Positions 18,214-25,492 are shown, counted from the stretch's first letter. The stretch: DNA of 64,000 nucleotides from JADLGL01 sp963667605 (GCA_963667605.2 CAXXUZ010000003.1:310001-374000); one strand, 5' to 3'. A program made the numbers and translations. The notes: generated by a model not told the origin, from the sequence alone.

Positions 18214-19190
18214 GGTATCCACTATCGGAGAAGCTGGAGATCATCCGGCTGGTTGAGCGATCCCATCTGCCGGCCAAGCGCACGCTGGCGCAGTTGGGCA
18301 TTCCCCGCACCTCGTTTTATCGCTGGTACGACCGCTATCTGACCGGCGGACCGGAGGCCCTGGAGGACCGCCGCTCGCGGCCTGGCCAAGTCTGGAACCG
18401 TATCCCCGATGAGGTGAGAGACCGGATCGTACAGCTGGCGCTGGACGAGACGGATCTGTCGCCGCGGGAACTGGCTGTCCGGTTCACAGACACAGAGGGC
18501 TACTTTGTATCGGAATCCTCGGTTTATCGACTGCTCAAGGCCCATGATCTGATCACCAGCCCGGCCTTTATCGTCCTCAAGGCGTCCGACGAGTTCCAGG
18601 ACAAGACCACGGCGCCAAACCAGCTCTGGCAGACCGACTTCACTTACCTCAAGGTCATTGATTGGGGCTGGTTCTACCTCTCCACCGTGCTCGACGACTT
18701 CTCGCGCACCATTATCGCGTGGAAGCTCTGCACCACGATGAAGGCCGAGGACGTCACCGATACGCTGGAACTGGCGCTCAAGGCGTCAGGTTGCGATCGG
18801 GCAACGGTCATTCACAAGCCACGGCTCCTGTCTGACAACGGCTCCAGCTACATCGCCGACGATCTGGCCAAATGGCTCGACGACCGCGATATGGAGCACA
18901 TTCGCGGCGCTCCCTATCATCCGCAAACCCAGGGCAAGATCGAGCGTTGGCATCAAACCCTGAAGAACCGCATCCTTTTGGAAAATTACTATCTGCCTGG
19001 CGACTTGGAGACACAGATCGAGGCCTTCGTCGGCCACTACAATTATCACCGCTACCACGAGAGCCTGGGCAACCTCACGCCGGCCGATGTCTACTTCGGG
19101 CGCGGCCAGACCATCCTGTTGAAAAGAGAAAAGATCAAACAAAAGACGCTACAAACCCGGCGCTTGCAATACCGCAAAACCGCCGCATAA
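18210..19190 (+). CDS. IS3-family transposase OrfB (DDE integrase)
   Basis: The 326-aa catalytic subunit has an N-terminal HTH (RTLAQLGIPRTSFYRWYDRY) and an rve-type integrase core. The first catalytic Asp lies in LWQTDFTYLKV, the second in LLSDNGSSYIADDL, and the Glu in GKIERWHQTLKNR. All three DDE residues and the HxQTQGKIERWH block are intact and the frame is uninterrupted, so the element may still be mobile. The start is ATG 18210, overlapping the OrfA stop. Confidence 0.95.
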   Translation: MRYPLSEKLEIIRLVERSHLPAKRTLAQLGIPRTSFYRWYDRYLTGGPEALEDRRSRPGQVWNRIPDEVRDRIVQLALDETDLSPRELAVRFTDTEGYFVSESSVYRLLKAHDLITSPAFIVLKASDEFQDKTTAPNQLWQTDFTYLKVIDWGWFYLSTVLDDFSRTIIAWKLCTTMKAEDVTDTLELALKASGCDRATVIHKPRLLSDNGSSYIADDLAKWLDDRDMEHIRGAPYHPQTQGKIERWHQTLKNRILLENYYLPGDLETQIEAFVGHYNYHRYHESLGNLTPADVYFGRGQTILLKREKIKQKTLQTRRLQYRKTAA

Positions 19191-19457
19191 AAAGACCAAC
19201 CAGATGGGCCGAACCCTCTCTTAAATCAGGCCGCTCATCGGTTCCAAATTACCTGACGACGGACAGGCTCGCGTTGAGCGAAAAGGACGAGAAGCACCGT
19301 CTCGACTTGCTGCACGACGCGAAGCTGTCGAGCGAGATAGCGAGGCTGCTGACGCGGTCGCTCGATGACCACACGACGCCTGCATCGGCGGCACCCAGCC
19401 CAAACGACGGCTCGAACGGTGACTGACGCTTCGTCGGTCGGTGATGGAGGCGTGTTT

Positions 19458-19790
19458 ATGCCTAAGCCCAACGAAAGAATGCGCGAGAGGCGCCCACGCC
19501 GCCTTGCGCTTCGGCGCGGATTTCGATTGAGCAGGTCACGACACCGAGGCACCACCCTGAACATAAATGAGCAGGGCCGGTATAGGCTGACTACAGCCGA
19601 ACGGGGTCATGTCGTTGTCGGAGAGCGGTTCGACGCCGACCTTGACGACATTGAGGAGTTGCTTGAGGCGGGCTCGTCCGCCAGCGGAGGGGCTATCTTC
19701 TACGGCTGGAACCACCAGCCGCCTCATCTGCCGAGGCTTGGCTCAATGGTGGTCTTCGGCCGACGGAGGCCGAAGGCATCGGATGATTGA
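19458..19790 (+). CDS. Small hypothetical protein, typical of alphaproteobacterial accessory regions
   Basis: The 110-aa basic protein starts at ATG 19458 with a good ribosome-binding site (GGAGG, 7 nt upstream). It contains RRLALRRGFRLSRSRHRG, then GRYRLTTAERGHVVVGERFD, then an acidic helix DADLDDIEELLEAG. The succession of a basic helix, a short strand hairpin and an acidic tail resembles widespread uncharacterised accessory proteins in rhizobia. The last 15 codons fall in a copy of a 25-bp inverted repeat (19758-19782), so the C-terminus may be a fusion to repeat sequence. Confidence 0.55.
   Translation: MPKPNERMRERRPRRLALRRGFRLSRSRHRGTTLNINEQGRYRLTTAERGHVVVGERFDADLDDIEELLEAGSSASGGAIFYGWNHQPPHLPRLGSMVVFGRRRPKASDD
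19758..19782 (+). repeat. 25-bp repeat, copy 1 (inverted partner at 22851-22875)
   Basis: The sequence begins GGCCGACGGAGGCCGAAG and ends CATCGG. It matches the minus strand of 22851-22875 at 24 of 25 positions and encodes the peptide GRRRPKASD in both places. With flanking bases this copy forms a 7-bp stem, TTCGGCC/GGCCGAA, with a 6-nt loop. Confidence 0.7.
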
Positions 19791-19883
19791 ATGTGACACC
19801 CGCCTGCCGGCCAGCGACGACTGGCGAGAAAGGGAATCGGGAGGGGGAACCAAGATTGCCCGAGTCCTCAGCACCATGGATCG

Positions 19884-20945
19884 CTAATTAGACGTTACGA
19901 TCCGGAGGCGCGGTTGGTCGAAGTACGCCCGTCGCATCTCATCCTCGTTCAACATGAGAAAGGATGCCAGTTCGGTCACCGAATAACCTAGACTCTTCAA
20001 GTGAAACGTGACCATATTCTTGAATAAAGTAGGTTGCTCAGGGAGCACTTCTCCGGGCTCACCTTCTTTGAATGACTTATTGTACTGTATATTTAGCACC
20101 TTGTAATAATGATCAGTTACAAGCTTTAGATCATAAGATCGTCTGATCAAGGCCTTTATTGACACCCTCCAAAATTCTTTAACCCGACCAAGGTTCGATA
20201 GTTTCACCCTTGTCAGATAGGGACGGATATCAGCCGCCGGCATCAGAAAGGCTGCGGCAAAACGATGTGCTTGGGTTTCCATGAGAGCATCCTCAGACGG
20301 AATGGTATGCATCACCATGTGTCCCAGTTCGTGTGCGAGCGAGAACCTAAGGCGGTCACCAGGCACGTCCCGGTTCATGAAGAAAAGAGGCGGCATTGCT
20401 TCGGAACGAAAACTAACCCCGTCAATCAGATTGGTGCCGAACCGGCATAGCAGGACGATGCCGCCTGCCGCCTCGATGATTTCCACGACATTGGGCACAG
20501 GACCGCGCGGCAGTAGCCAATATGCGCGCAGTCTTTCTGCAACGCGCTCTGGCGTCAGACCAGATTCATCGAGATCAATCTGCGGGATAGGCTTCAGCAC
20601 CCTCAACTCGAACGAACGCACGAGCTTGGCGACGTGCTGCCTGCGAAGGTTGATGATGGCTCCAATATGCGAAAGCGGCCGGGCTCCGAGACGCTGGCGC
20701 TTCCGATAGTGGAAAGGCGGAAACCCAACTTGTCGCTCCGGCTGAAAAAAGAAGGGTCTCGGAAAAGCGAGCGACTTAGCGATTTTCTCCACCACATCGT
20801 TCGACGGTTGGCCGATAAGACCGTTCTCTATTTTGGATATCAGTGCCTGGGTAAAGCCCGTCTCCCTTGCCAAGTCGGCCTGTGTGACCTCTCGCACATC
20901 GCGCGCCAGGCGCAACATGTCGGGGTTGAACTTCTCCGCCGTCAC
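19884..20945 (-). CDS. XRE-family HTH regulator fused to ImmA/IrrE (M78) metallopeptidase
   Basis: The 353-aa protein has an N-terminal Cro/C1 HTH (VTQADLARETGFTQALISK, then IENGLIGQPSNDVVEKIA). A linker follows (FHYRKRQRLGARPLS), then a peptidase domain with the zinc motif LAHELGHMVMH and a downstream ETQAHRFAAAFLMP, which supplies the third ligand region. M78 proteins of this type cleave repressors in mobile elements or in stress and defence switches. The start is GTG 20943-20945, overlapping the upstream TGA as GTGA, so it is translationally coupled to the gene at 20942-21520. The lower-GC stretch near 20060-20160 (ttactgtatatttagc) suggests foreign origin. The substrate is unknown. Confidence 0.88.
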   Translation of the reverse strand: MTAEKFNPDMLRLARDVREVTQADLARETGFTQALISKIENGLIGQPSNDVVEKIAKSLAFPRPFFFQPERQVGFPPFHYRKRQRLGARPLSHIGAIINLRRQHVAKLVRSFELRVLKPIPQIDLDESGLTPERVAERLRAYWLLPRGPVPNVVEIIEAAGGIVLLCRFGTNLIDGVSFRSEAMPPLFFMNRDVPGDRLRFSLAHELGHMVMHTIPSEDALMETQAHRFAAAFLMPAADIRPYLTRVKLSNLGRVKEFWRVSIKALIRRSYDLKLVTDHYYKVLNIQYNKSFKEGEPGEVLPEQPTLFKNMVTFHLKSLGYSVTELASFLMLNEDEMRRAYFDQPRLRIVTSN

Positions 20946-21520
20946 TTTGCGGCCCTCTGCCGCACATCAACCCGGCCGGTTCCGGAAAGACGCGCTGGGG
21001 TGATATCAATCCACGTCGCACTACCGTCCGCGATATTGACCTGTGCGGCCCAAATGATTGACCGCTGAAGCGGCTTCGCAACAATGATTCTCTCGATGGC
21101 CTGTCCGGCTGCGTCGGGCTGGTAACCGGAAGTAAGCCGGACGGCCGCCGGTGGAACGTCCAGTAATTCGAGTTGGTCGTCAAAATCCTTTTGCTGGAGC
21201 GTTTGGTAGTTCTGATGGCGACCACTACCATCAACTTTCTTGAACCGGAAGACAAACTGATCCTTCCAGTTCAGGAGATTCAGCCCTCTTAATCGAAATA
21301 GGTGGAACTCTGGTTTCCCGTCGTACCGATCGAAGATGCGCTTCCACATATGAGAACGAATACAATTTGCGGTCGTCGTGTCGTCATGTTCAGCCATAAA
21401 CTCCGGCGGGCAAGAGCGATAGAAGGCGAATGCTTCCCGTCAATCATCGTCGAAACCGGCCAGCAGCGGGCTGATCTGACCCATGCAATTGAATTGGTCT
21501 TCGGTATGCTCGTCGTTCAT
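20942..21520 (-). pseudogene. Uncharacterised partner of XRE-M78 protein, with in-frame TGA
   Basis: A strong ribosome-binding site (AGGAGG, 5 nt before ATG 21518-21520) opens a frame of 26 codons ending at TGA 21440-21442, after ...LLAGFDDD. The same frame continues REAFAFYRSCPPEFMAEHDD and stays open to 20942. A TGG to TGA change at a Trp codon would explain it. The remainder has ANCIRSHMWKRIFDRYDG, then LNLLNWKDQFVFRFKKVD, and a C-terminal IERIIVAKPLQRSIIWAAQ. Translation could restart at ATG 21397 (GGAG 3 nt upstream), giving 151 aa. I recall similar uncharacterised proteins beside XRE-M78 genes, but can assign no function. Confidence 0.65.
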
Positions 21521-21833
21521 CGCGACCTCCTGTTCATGCAATCACGACTACCGGAATGGGCGACAAATTCCAAGAGGAATATAACCAGAAATATAACCGC
21601 CGTGCTAAATCCCTACCGGATTAACCTTTCCGGCGCGATCGCGCCGCTTCGCCACGCGTCGTCGGCGCTGATCTGCCAGCTCAATATCGACGAGATCGGT
21701 GCCTATGAGACCGGCCCGAACGTTCTTCGGGCGAGCGCCGCCGTCTGTGCACGGCCAGACCGCTCCCTTCAAGGTCCAGCCCCTGACAGAGATAGCCGTC
21801 AGTTTTTCCTCGCCGGCGTCGGCGTGATCGGTC
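21521..21833. other. 313-bp gap without supported gene
   Basis: This stretch lies between the XRE-M78 operon and the metallophosphatase, both on the minus strand. It should contain the promoter of the operon; AT-rich sequence around 21570-21600 (ggaatataaccagaaatata) is the best candidate. Open frames crossing it have no recognisable similarity. Confidence 0.4.
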
Positions 21834-22505
21834 CTAGAGCGATAAATCTAGAATATCGATTGGCCCGCCCGGCCTGTCGTCCTCGAAAACGCCAACAACG
21901 ATGCGCCCCGTTACCCAGGCGAGCACATCCAGATCGGTGCGGCTTGCCAGGAGAACCGGACCTCCCTCGAACGGATCGTGCCCATGAACGACGTGGAGCC
22001 CACCATGCCCCCGATCATCGCTCTGCGGATATCGCTTCCACAGCACGATCTCCTCGCGCTGTCGGTCCAGCGGAACGGTCGGATCAACACCGGCGTGGAC
22101 ATATATTCGGTGACGATCAACATGGATCAGCGGCAGAGGCCGCAGCCATGCCACATGGGCCTCGGGGACAACCTTCCCGATCGCCAACGACGGACTTGAA
22201 TGTCCGTAGGAGCGCAGCTTTGCGGTTCCGCCATTCCGCTCCCAGAAGTCCGGAAGCCGCTCCATCGTCAGCGCTTCGATCATCAGCGCCGCGTGGTTGC
22301 CTTTGAGGCAAACCCACTGCCAGCCTAGAGGCGGGCCGGTCATCAATCGCTCCACGACTTGTCGGCTTTCCGGTCCTCGATCGACATAATCACCGAGGAA
22401 GACGATCTTGCATGGTTGCGTAGCATGACGGTCGATTGCGCCCACAGCCGCGTCAAATAGGTCGAACTGCCCGTGCAGGTCACCGATTGCGTAGGTAGCA
22501 CCCGT
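21834..22505 (-). CDS. Calcineurin-like metallophosphatase lacking a canonical start codon
   Basis: The reading frame carries all phosphoprotein-phosphatase-type metal motifs: TYAIGDLHGQFDLFDAA, then FLGDYVDRGPESRQV, then CLKGNHAALM, IYVHAGVDP and VVHGHDPFEGG. The first motif lies upstream of the first usable start (GTG 22443-22445). The frame is closed by TAG a few codons further up, with no ATG, GTG or TTG between. An ACG at 22503-22505 sits exactly where ATG is expected (T-G-A-T-Y-A-I-G-D). It is either an ACG-initiated gene or a start-codon mutant. Starting at GTG would delete the GDxH motif and inactivate the enzyme. The substrate is unknown. Confidence 0.7.
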   Translation of the reverse strand, partial: TGATYAIGDLHGQFDLFDAAVGAIDRHATQPCKIVFLGDYVDRGPESRQVVERLMTGPPLGWQWVCLKGNHAALMIEALTMERLPDFWERNGGTAKLRSYGHSSPSLAIGKVVPEAHVAWLRPLPLIHVDRHRIYVHAGVDPTVPLDRQREEIVLWKRYPQSDDRGHGGLHVVHGHDPFEGGPVLLASRTDLDVLAWVTGRIVVGVFEDDRPGGPIDILDLSL

Positions 22506-22586
22506 GGCGGTCTATGCTATCGGCTAATTATCAGCCCCGCGAGGGGTCTGCGGGCGAGATGATCTGCTGTCTGAGGAATGAGCATC

Positions 22587-22832
22587 ATGATTTGGCAAGA
22601 TGCCGTCATCGCTGTTGCGCAGGGTTCCTTTGCGTTGGCGCTTGTTCCGACGCTGATGACGCCAACCAAGCCGCCGCTCGCGACATCGGTACCGATGGCC
22701 ATCGGCCTAACAGCCATTACCGTCGCGGTGGCGACCCTGGAGCTTTGGTGGGCTGCAACGACCGGGGCCGCAACCGCGATCCTCTGGGCGGTAATCGCTT
22801 TGCAGAGGTGGAGGAGCGGAGCCCGGACGTGA
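22587..22832 (+). CDS. Small integral membrane protein of unknown function
   Basis: The 81-aa protein has three hydrophobic segments: DAVIAVAQGSFALALVPTL, then VPMAIGLTAITVAVATLEL and TTGAATAILWAVIALQRW. Its topology resembles small archaeal and bacterial membrane proteins of unknown role. ATG 22587 follows GAGGA by 9 nt; ATG 22578 is too close to that site. It sits alone in the accessory segment. Confidence 0.6.
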   Translation: MIWQDAVIAVAQGSFALALVPTLMTPTKPPLATSVPMAIGLTAITVAVATLELWWAATTGAATAILWAVIALQRWRSGART

Positions 22833-22850
22833 ACGCCGCCCCCGACACGT

Positions 22851-22875
22851 CCGACGCCTTCGGCCTCCGTCGGCC
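22851..22875 (-). repeat. 25-bp repeat, copy 2 (inverted relative to 19758-19782)
   Basis: Read on the minus strand this copy matches 19758-19782 with one mismatch and again spells GRRRPKASD. The two inverted copies enclose about 3.1 kb containing the XRE-M78 operon, the metallophosphatase and the small membrane protein. Confidence 0.7.
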
Positions 22876-23013
22876 AAACATTCTGCCAATTGCGGGAGGC
22901 TGAACAGAACATAACAACCGCCTCAGGCTGGGTTCAGCGCTGCTTTGTCAAAACCGCATCACCGAATTCAAACCGGTCGCAACCATCGACCCAAAGCTCT
23001 GAGGAACAAGACC

Positions 23014-23418
23014 ATGAACATCTCCATGACCCTGATCGCAGCCACTCTCTCATTCGCCATGATCGGCGCCACCACCGCCACCGCTTCGGCCCACAGCTCA
23101 AAATCCCAGACCCAGCCGCAGCACCAAACCCAGGTCGTTCGCTCGTCCCAGGCCTGTGACATGTATGCCCGTGACTACGCCAATTGGCGTGCCGGGCATC
23201 GTGGCACTCGCGTCGCCGTTGGCGGTCTGATCGGCGCCGGCTTTGGTGCCCTGGTCGGCGGCTTCTTGTTCGGCACCCCGATTGCTGGTGCGGTCGTTGG
23301 CGCCGGTGCCGGCGTGGTCGGCGGTGCGATTGTTGGTCAGCCGCAATGGCAGGCCGAGTACAACAACGCCTACACCAATTGCATCTACGGTGCCCCGCTT
23401 TCCTACCCCTGGCTCTAA
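23014..23418 (+). CDS. Exported glycine-zipper protein
   Basis: The 134-aa protein starts at ATG 23014, with GAGGAA 8 nt upstream. A signal peptide (MTLIAATLSFAMIGATTATASA) precedes a His/Gln-rich stretch (SSKSQTQPQHQTQVV). A glycine-zipper membrane-associating segment follows (GGLIGAGFGALVGGFLFG, then AGAVVGAGAGVVGGAIVG). The C-terminal NNAYTNCIYGAPLSYPWL carries one of the two cysteines. Glycine-zipper proteins associate with the envelope; no specific role is known. An imperfect hairpin follows the stop (CTGGCGGCGG/CCGTCGCCAG, 23429-23457). Confidence 0.8.
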   Translation: MNISMTLIAATLSFAMIGATTATASAHSSKSQTQPQHQTQVVRSSQACDMYARDYANWRAGHRGTRVAVGGLIGAGFGALVGGFLFGTPIAGAVVGAGAGVVGGAIVGQPQWQAEYNNAYTNCIYGAPLSYPWL

Positions 23419-23519
23419 CCCTTCAAAGCTGGCGGCGGTCCCTCCCCGTCGCCAGTTCTCACCCCCAAAAGGAAGAGCGAAGGAGTGGGAGGATTTCGAC
23501 CGCTCCTACTTTTCCCTGG

Positions 23520-23550
23520 CCCCGCCTGTCTCAGAGCGGGCGGGGTCTTC
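23520..23550 (+). terminator. Intrinsic terminator downstream of the glycine-zipper gene
   Basis: CCCCGCC at 23520-23526 pairs with GGCGGGG at 23539-23545 and is followed by TCTTCTT. It is placed to end plus-strand transcription from the glycine-zipper gene. Confidence 0.65.
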
Positions 23551-23589
23551 TTGACCAAACATATTGGCGTCCAGGACATCACCGGTCAT

Positions 23590-23670
23590 TCGATGAGCGA
23601 CCGGTCCTGGCGCAAAGCAGACATTGGGCGAATGACCGCTCATGACCCAAAGCGCACATTGGCTGACTGA
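23590..23670 (+). repeat. Degenerate PKADIG/PKRTL-type dispersed repeat relic
   Basis: The plus strand contains GCAAAGCAGACATTGGGCG and then GACCCAAAGCGCACATTGG, spelling WRKADIG and DPKRTLAD. This resembles the dispersed non-genic repeats of rhizobial genomes that are often annotated as tiny proteins with repeated PKADIG phrases. It probably does not encode a protein. Confidence 0.4.
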
Positions 23671-23756
23671 CCCGGCTGAGCCAAACCTGGTGTCCTGGAA
23701 GAGCAAACCGGCGTCACGGCGACCGCCCTGGTGATGGACGACTCTGCAAAGACAGG

Positions 23757-23882
23757 TCACTCATCACCGACGAGGCTGTGATACCTTGCGTAGTTAGCAG
23801 CTTCCGTCCGGTTGGCGCTGTTTGTCTTCGCCAGGATGTGGCGGACGTGGGTGGGGACAGCATTGATCACGAAACGGGGGAG
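23757..23882 (-). pseudogene. LuxR-type HTH C-terminal relic
   Basis: The last 41 codons of a minus-strand frame (stop TGA 23757-23759) read NAVPTHVRHILAKTNSANRTEAANYAR and end SLVGDE. This is the recognition helix and end of a LuxR/GerE output domain, in which VxTHVRHILxKTxxxNRTEAA is characteristic. A stop codon lies a few codons upstream of the leucine, and no start, receiver or ligand domain remains. It is therefore a truncated remnant at the edge of the integrase module, with no expected function. Confidence 0.7.
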
Positions 23883-23939
23883 TTACATCCGCGTCAAAGT
23901 GGTCTCAATCGAGCTTTTTGGCGACGGGGAGTCTGACTG

Positions 23940-24128
23940 ATGCCCCGTCGGTCGGCTCTGATCAGCCAAACGGACTTGGCGCGGGCGATCCGCGCGGTGA
24001 TCGCCGCTGGCCTACCAGTGCTGCGAGTTGTGGCGCGGCCGGACAGCGTAACTATGGAGACAGCCGACACGAAGTCGATCACAATCCGTCGGGAGGCGGG
24101 CGACCCAACGACGCCGATGGTGCTTTGA
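23940..24128 (+). CDS. Small ORF preceding the integrase
   Basis: The 62-aa frame starts at ATG 23940, with GGGGAG about 9 nt upstream, and ends two bases before the integrase ATG. It reads SALISQTDLARAIRAVIAAG, then LPVLRVVARPDSVTM and ITIRREAG. Similar short proteins with an (I/L)SQxDLxRAxxA(A/V)xxAG pattern precede phage-type integrases in alphaproteobacteria and may be excisionase-like or regulatory. That function is not demonstrated. Confidence 0.55.
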   Translation: MPRRSALISQTDLARAIRAVIAAGLPVLRVVARPDSVTMETADTKSITIRREAGDPTTPMVL

Positions 24129-24129
24129 G

Positions 24130-25158
24130 ATGCGTCGCCGCCGACCGCCGCACCTTCATCAAGAGCGCTCCCGGCATGGGCCGCTGGTCTGGTACGTTAG
24201 TCGGGGCCATGGGCGGCGTACTCGGCTGCGTGCCGAGTACGGCACCGCAGAATTTTGGGCCGAGTACCGGGCCGCGATCGAAGGAGACCCCCCACCTGAG
24301 CGCGGGGGCAAGAGCAAGCCCAGGACGCTCGCATGGGCCATAGAACGATACAGGGCACACTCCGCTTGGGCGTCGCTGTCACCCGCAACGCGCCGGCAGC
24401 GGGAAAATATATAACGGGCTGTCATCGCGAGCGCAGGGGCAACGCCGCTCACCGAAGTCACGCGGGAGGCGATCCGCGAGGGCCGTGAGCGCCGAGCCAG
24501 AAAACCACACTCGGCAAACAATTTCTTGAAGGCCATGAGGGGTCTTTTCGCCTGGGCAGTCGTTGAGGGCTTGGTGGCGGAGAATCCGACAAAGGGTGTC
24601 ACACTGCTGAAGGGACCAAACGACGCGGTCGGTTTTCGGGTATGGACTGAGGAAGAACTGGCACTGTTCGAGGCGAAGTGGTCAGTCGGGACGCGGGAAC
24701 GGCTCACCTTTGACCTTCTTCTCTTTACCGGACTTCGCCGTGGCGATGCGGTCCGCGTCGGGCGGAAGCAGGTGCGTGACGGCGTCCTTTCCATTCGAAC
24801 CGAAAAGACCGGCGAACAGATCACGATTCCAATCCTGCCTCCGCTGGCCGAGTCAATCTCTGCGGCGCACACCGGTGATCTCACATTTCTGGTGACCGAG
24901 CGCGGTCAGCCGTTCGTGAAAGAAGGCTTCGGCAATCGGTTCCGCGAAGCTTGTCGCGGGACCGAGTGCCCAGGATCAGCGCATGGTTTGCGCAAGGCCG
25001 GGGCAACTCGCGCTGCTGAGAATGGCGCTACCGAACGGCAGCTGATGGCGATGTTCGGATGGTCGACCAACAAGATGGCCGCGCTGTACACGCGTGCGGC
25101 AGACCGGAAACGTCTCGCCTTGGCGGCTGCCAATTTGCTTCTGCCGAGACAAAAATAG
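24130..25158 (+). pseudogene. Tyrosine recombinase (phage-type integrase) interrupted by TAA
   Basis: The frame from ATG 24130 encodes an N-terminal region (GPLVWYVSRGHGRRTRL) and the start of a core-binding domain (SLSPATRRQRENI), then stops at TAA 24412-24414. The same frame continues RAVIASAGATPLTEVTREAI and on through the catalytic domain to 25158. Catalytic residues are present: Arg in FTGLRRGDAVR, Lys in TEKTGE, HxxR in AHGLRKAGA, Trp in MFGWSTN and Tyr in ALYTRAADR. One nonsense change therefore splits an otherwise complete enzyme. It lies next to tRNA-Leu, the usual type of target. A restart at ATG 24526 would lack the arm and part of the core-binding domain. Confidence 0.88.
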
Positions 25159-25159
25159 A

Positions 25160-25194
25160 TGGCGCCCGCACCTTGGGTTCCGGTGCGGGCGCCA
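25160..25194 (+). terminator. Strong intrinsic terminator after the integrase
   Basis: A perfect 13-bp stem, TGGCGCCCGCACC at 25160-25172 and GGTGCGGGCGCCA at 25182-25194, has a 9-nt loop and is followed by gccAAAAAAAG. It begins 2 bp after the integrase stop. The A-run suggests it may also serve transcripts arriving from the minus-strand tRNA-Leu side if the strand is reversed. Confidence 0.75.
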
Positions 25195-25233
25195 GCCAAA
25201 AAAAGTAAGAAAAACATGAGGTTAGAAAATGCC

Positions 25234-25320
25234 TGGTGCCCAGGAGAGGACTCGAACCTCCACGGCTTGCACCACACGGACCTGAACCGTGCGCGTCTAC
25301 CAGTTCCGCCACCTGGGCAC
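25234..25320 (-). tRNA. tRNA-Leu (anticodon CAG)
   Basis: On the minus strand the 87-nt gene starts GTGCCCAGGTGGCGGAACT. Its anticodon arm is CACGG-TTCAGGT-CCGTG (anticodon CAG, reading CUG), it has a long variable arm, T-arm GGAGGTTCGAGTCCTCT and an encoded CCA. Its 3' end faces the integrase, the usual arrangement for an integration site. Confidence 0.97.
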
Positions 25321-25492
25321 GCCGCCGGTGTAGGGATGGCCTGAACTTATGTCAATTGAAGCAGGGCCTCGCTTCTCGGCGGCCTCGTTCCGGCTTGCCA
25401 ATGTCCATGATCGCTTGTGCGAAGCATCTGTTAGCGGATAAGATAGGCTGGGGAAAAAGGTCGCCGGGCCTTGGTTGCGGGCAGGGAGCATC

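Larger units (their letters stand above)
17791..19228 (+). mobile_element. IS3-family insertion sequence, apparently complete
   Basis: The two overlapping transposase genes lie between imperfect inverted ends. The left end reads TGAACAAGAGAGGGTT from 17791. The right end read inward on the minus strand is TGATTTAAGAGAGGGTT from 19228. The shared core is AAGAGAGGGTT, and GGC(T/C)CATCT follows slightly offset. The ends have the TG...CA form of IS3 elements. No matching 3-bp target duplication is obvious (GAT on the left, GGC on the right), so the exact ends may be off by a few bases or the flanks may have been rearranged. Confidence 0.85.

Noticed and set aside
19229..19426. Open frame continuing out of the IS (…LLTRSLDDHTTPAS…)
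   Set aside because: It has plausible helical character but no start outside the IS and no matching sequence on the left side of the insertion, so a disrupted gene cannot be supported.
21440..21442. TGA recoded as tryptophan or selenocysteine
   Set aside because: TGA is used as the normal stop of many intact genes here and no SECIS-like structure or selenoprotein context is seen.
21302..22306. 334-codon plus-strand frame across the XRE partner, the gap and the phosphatase
   Set aside because: It overlaps two minus-strand genes with recognisable motifs and shows no family similarity itself.
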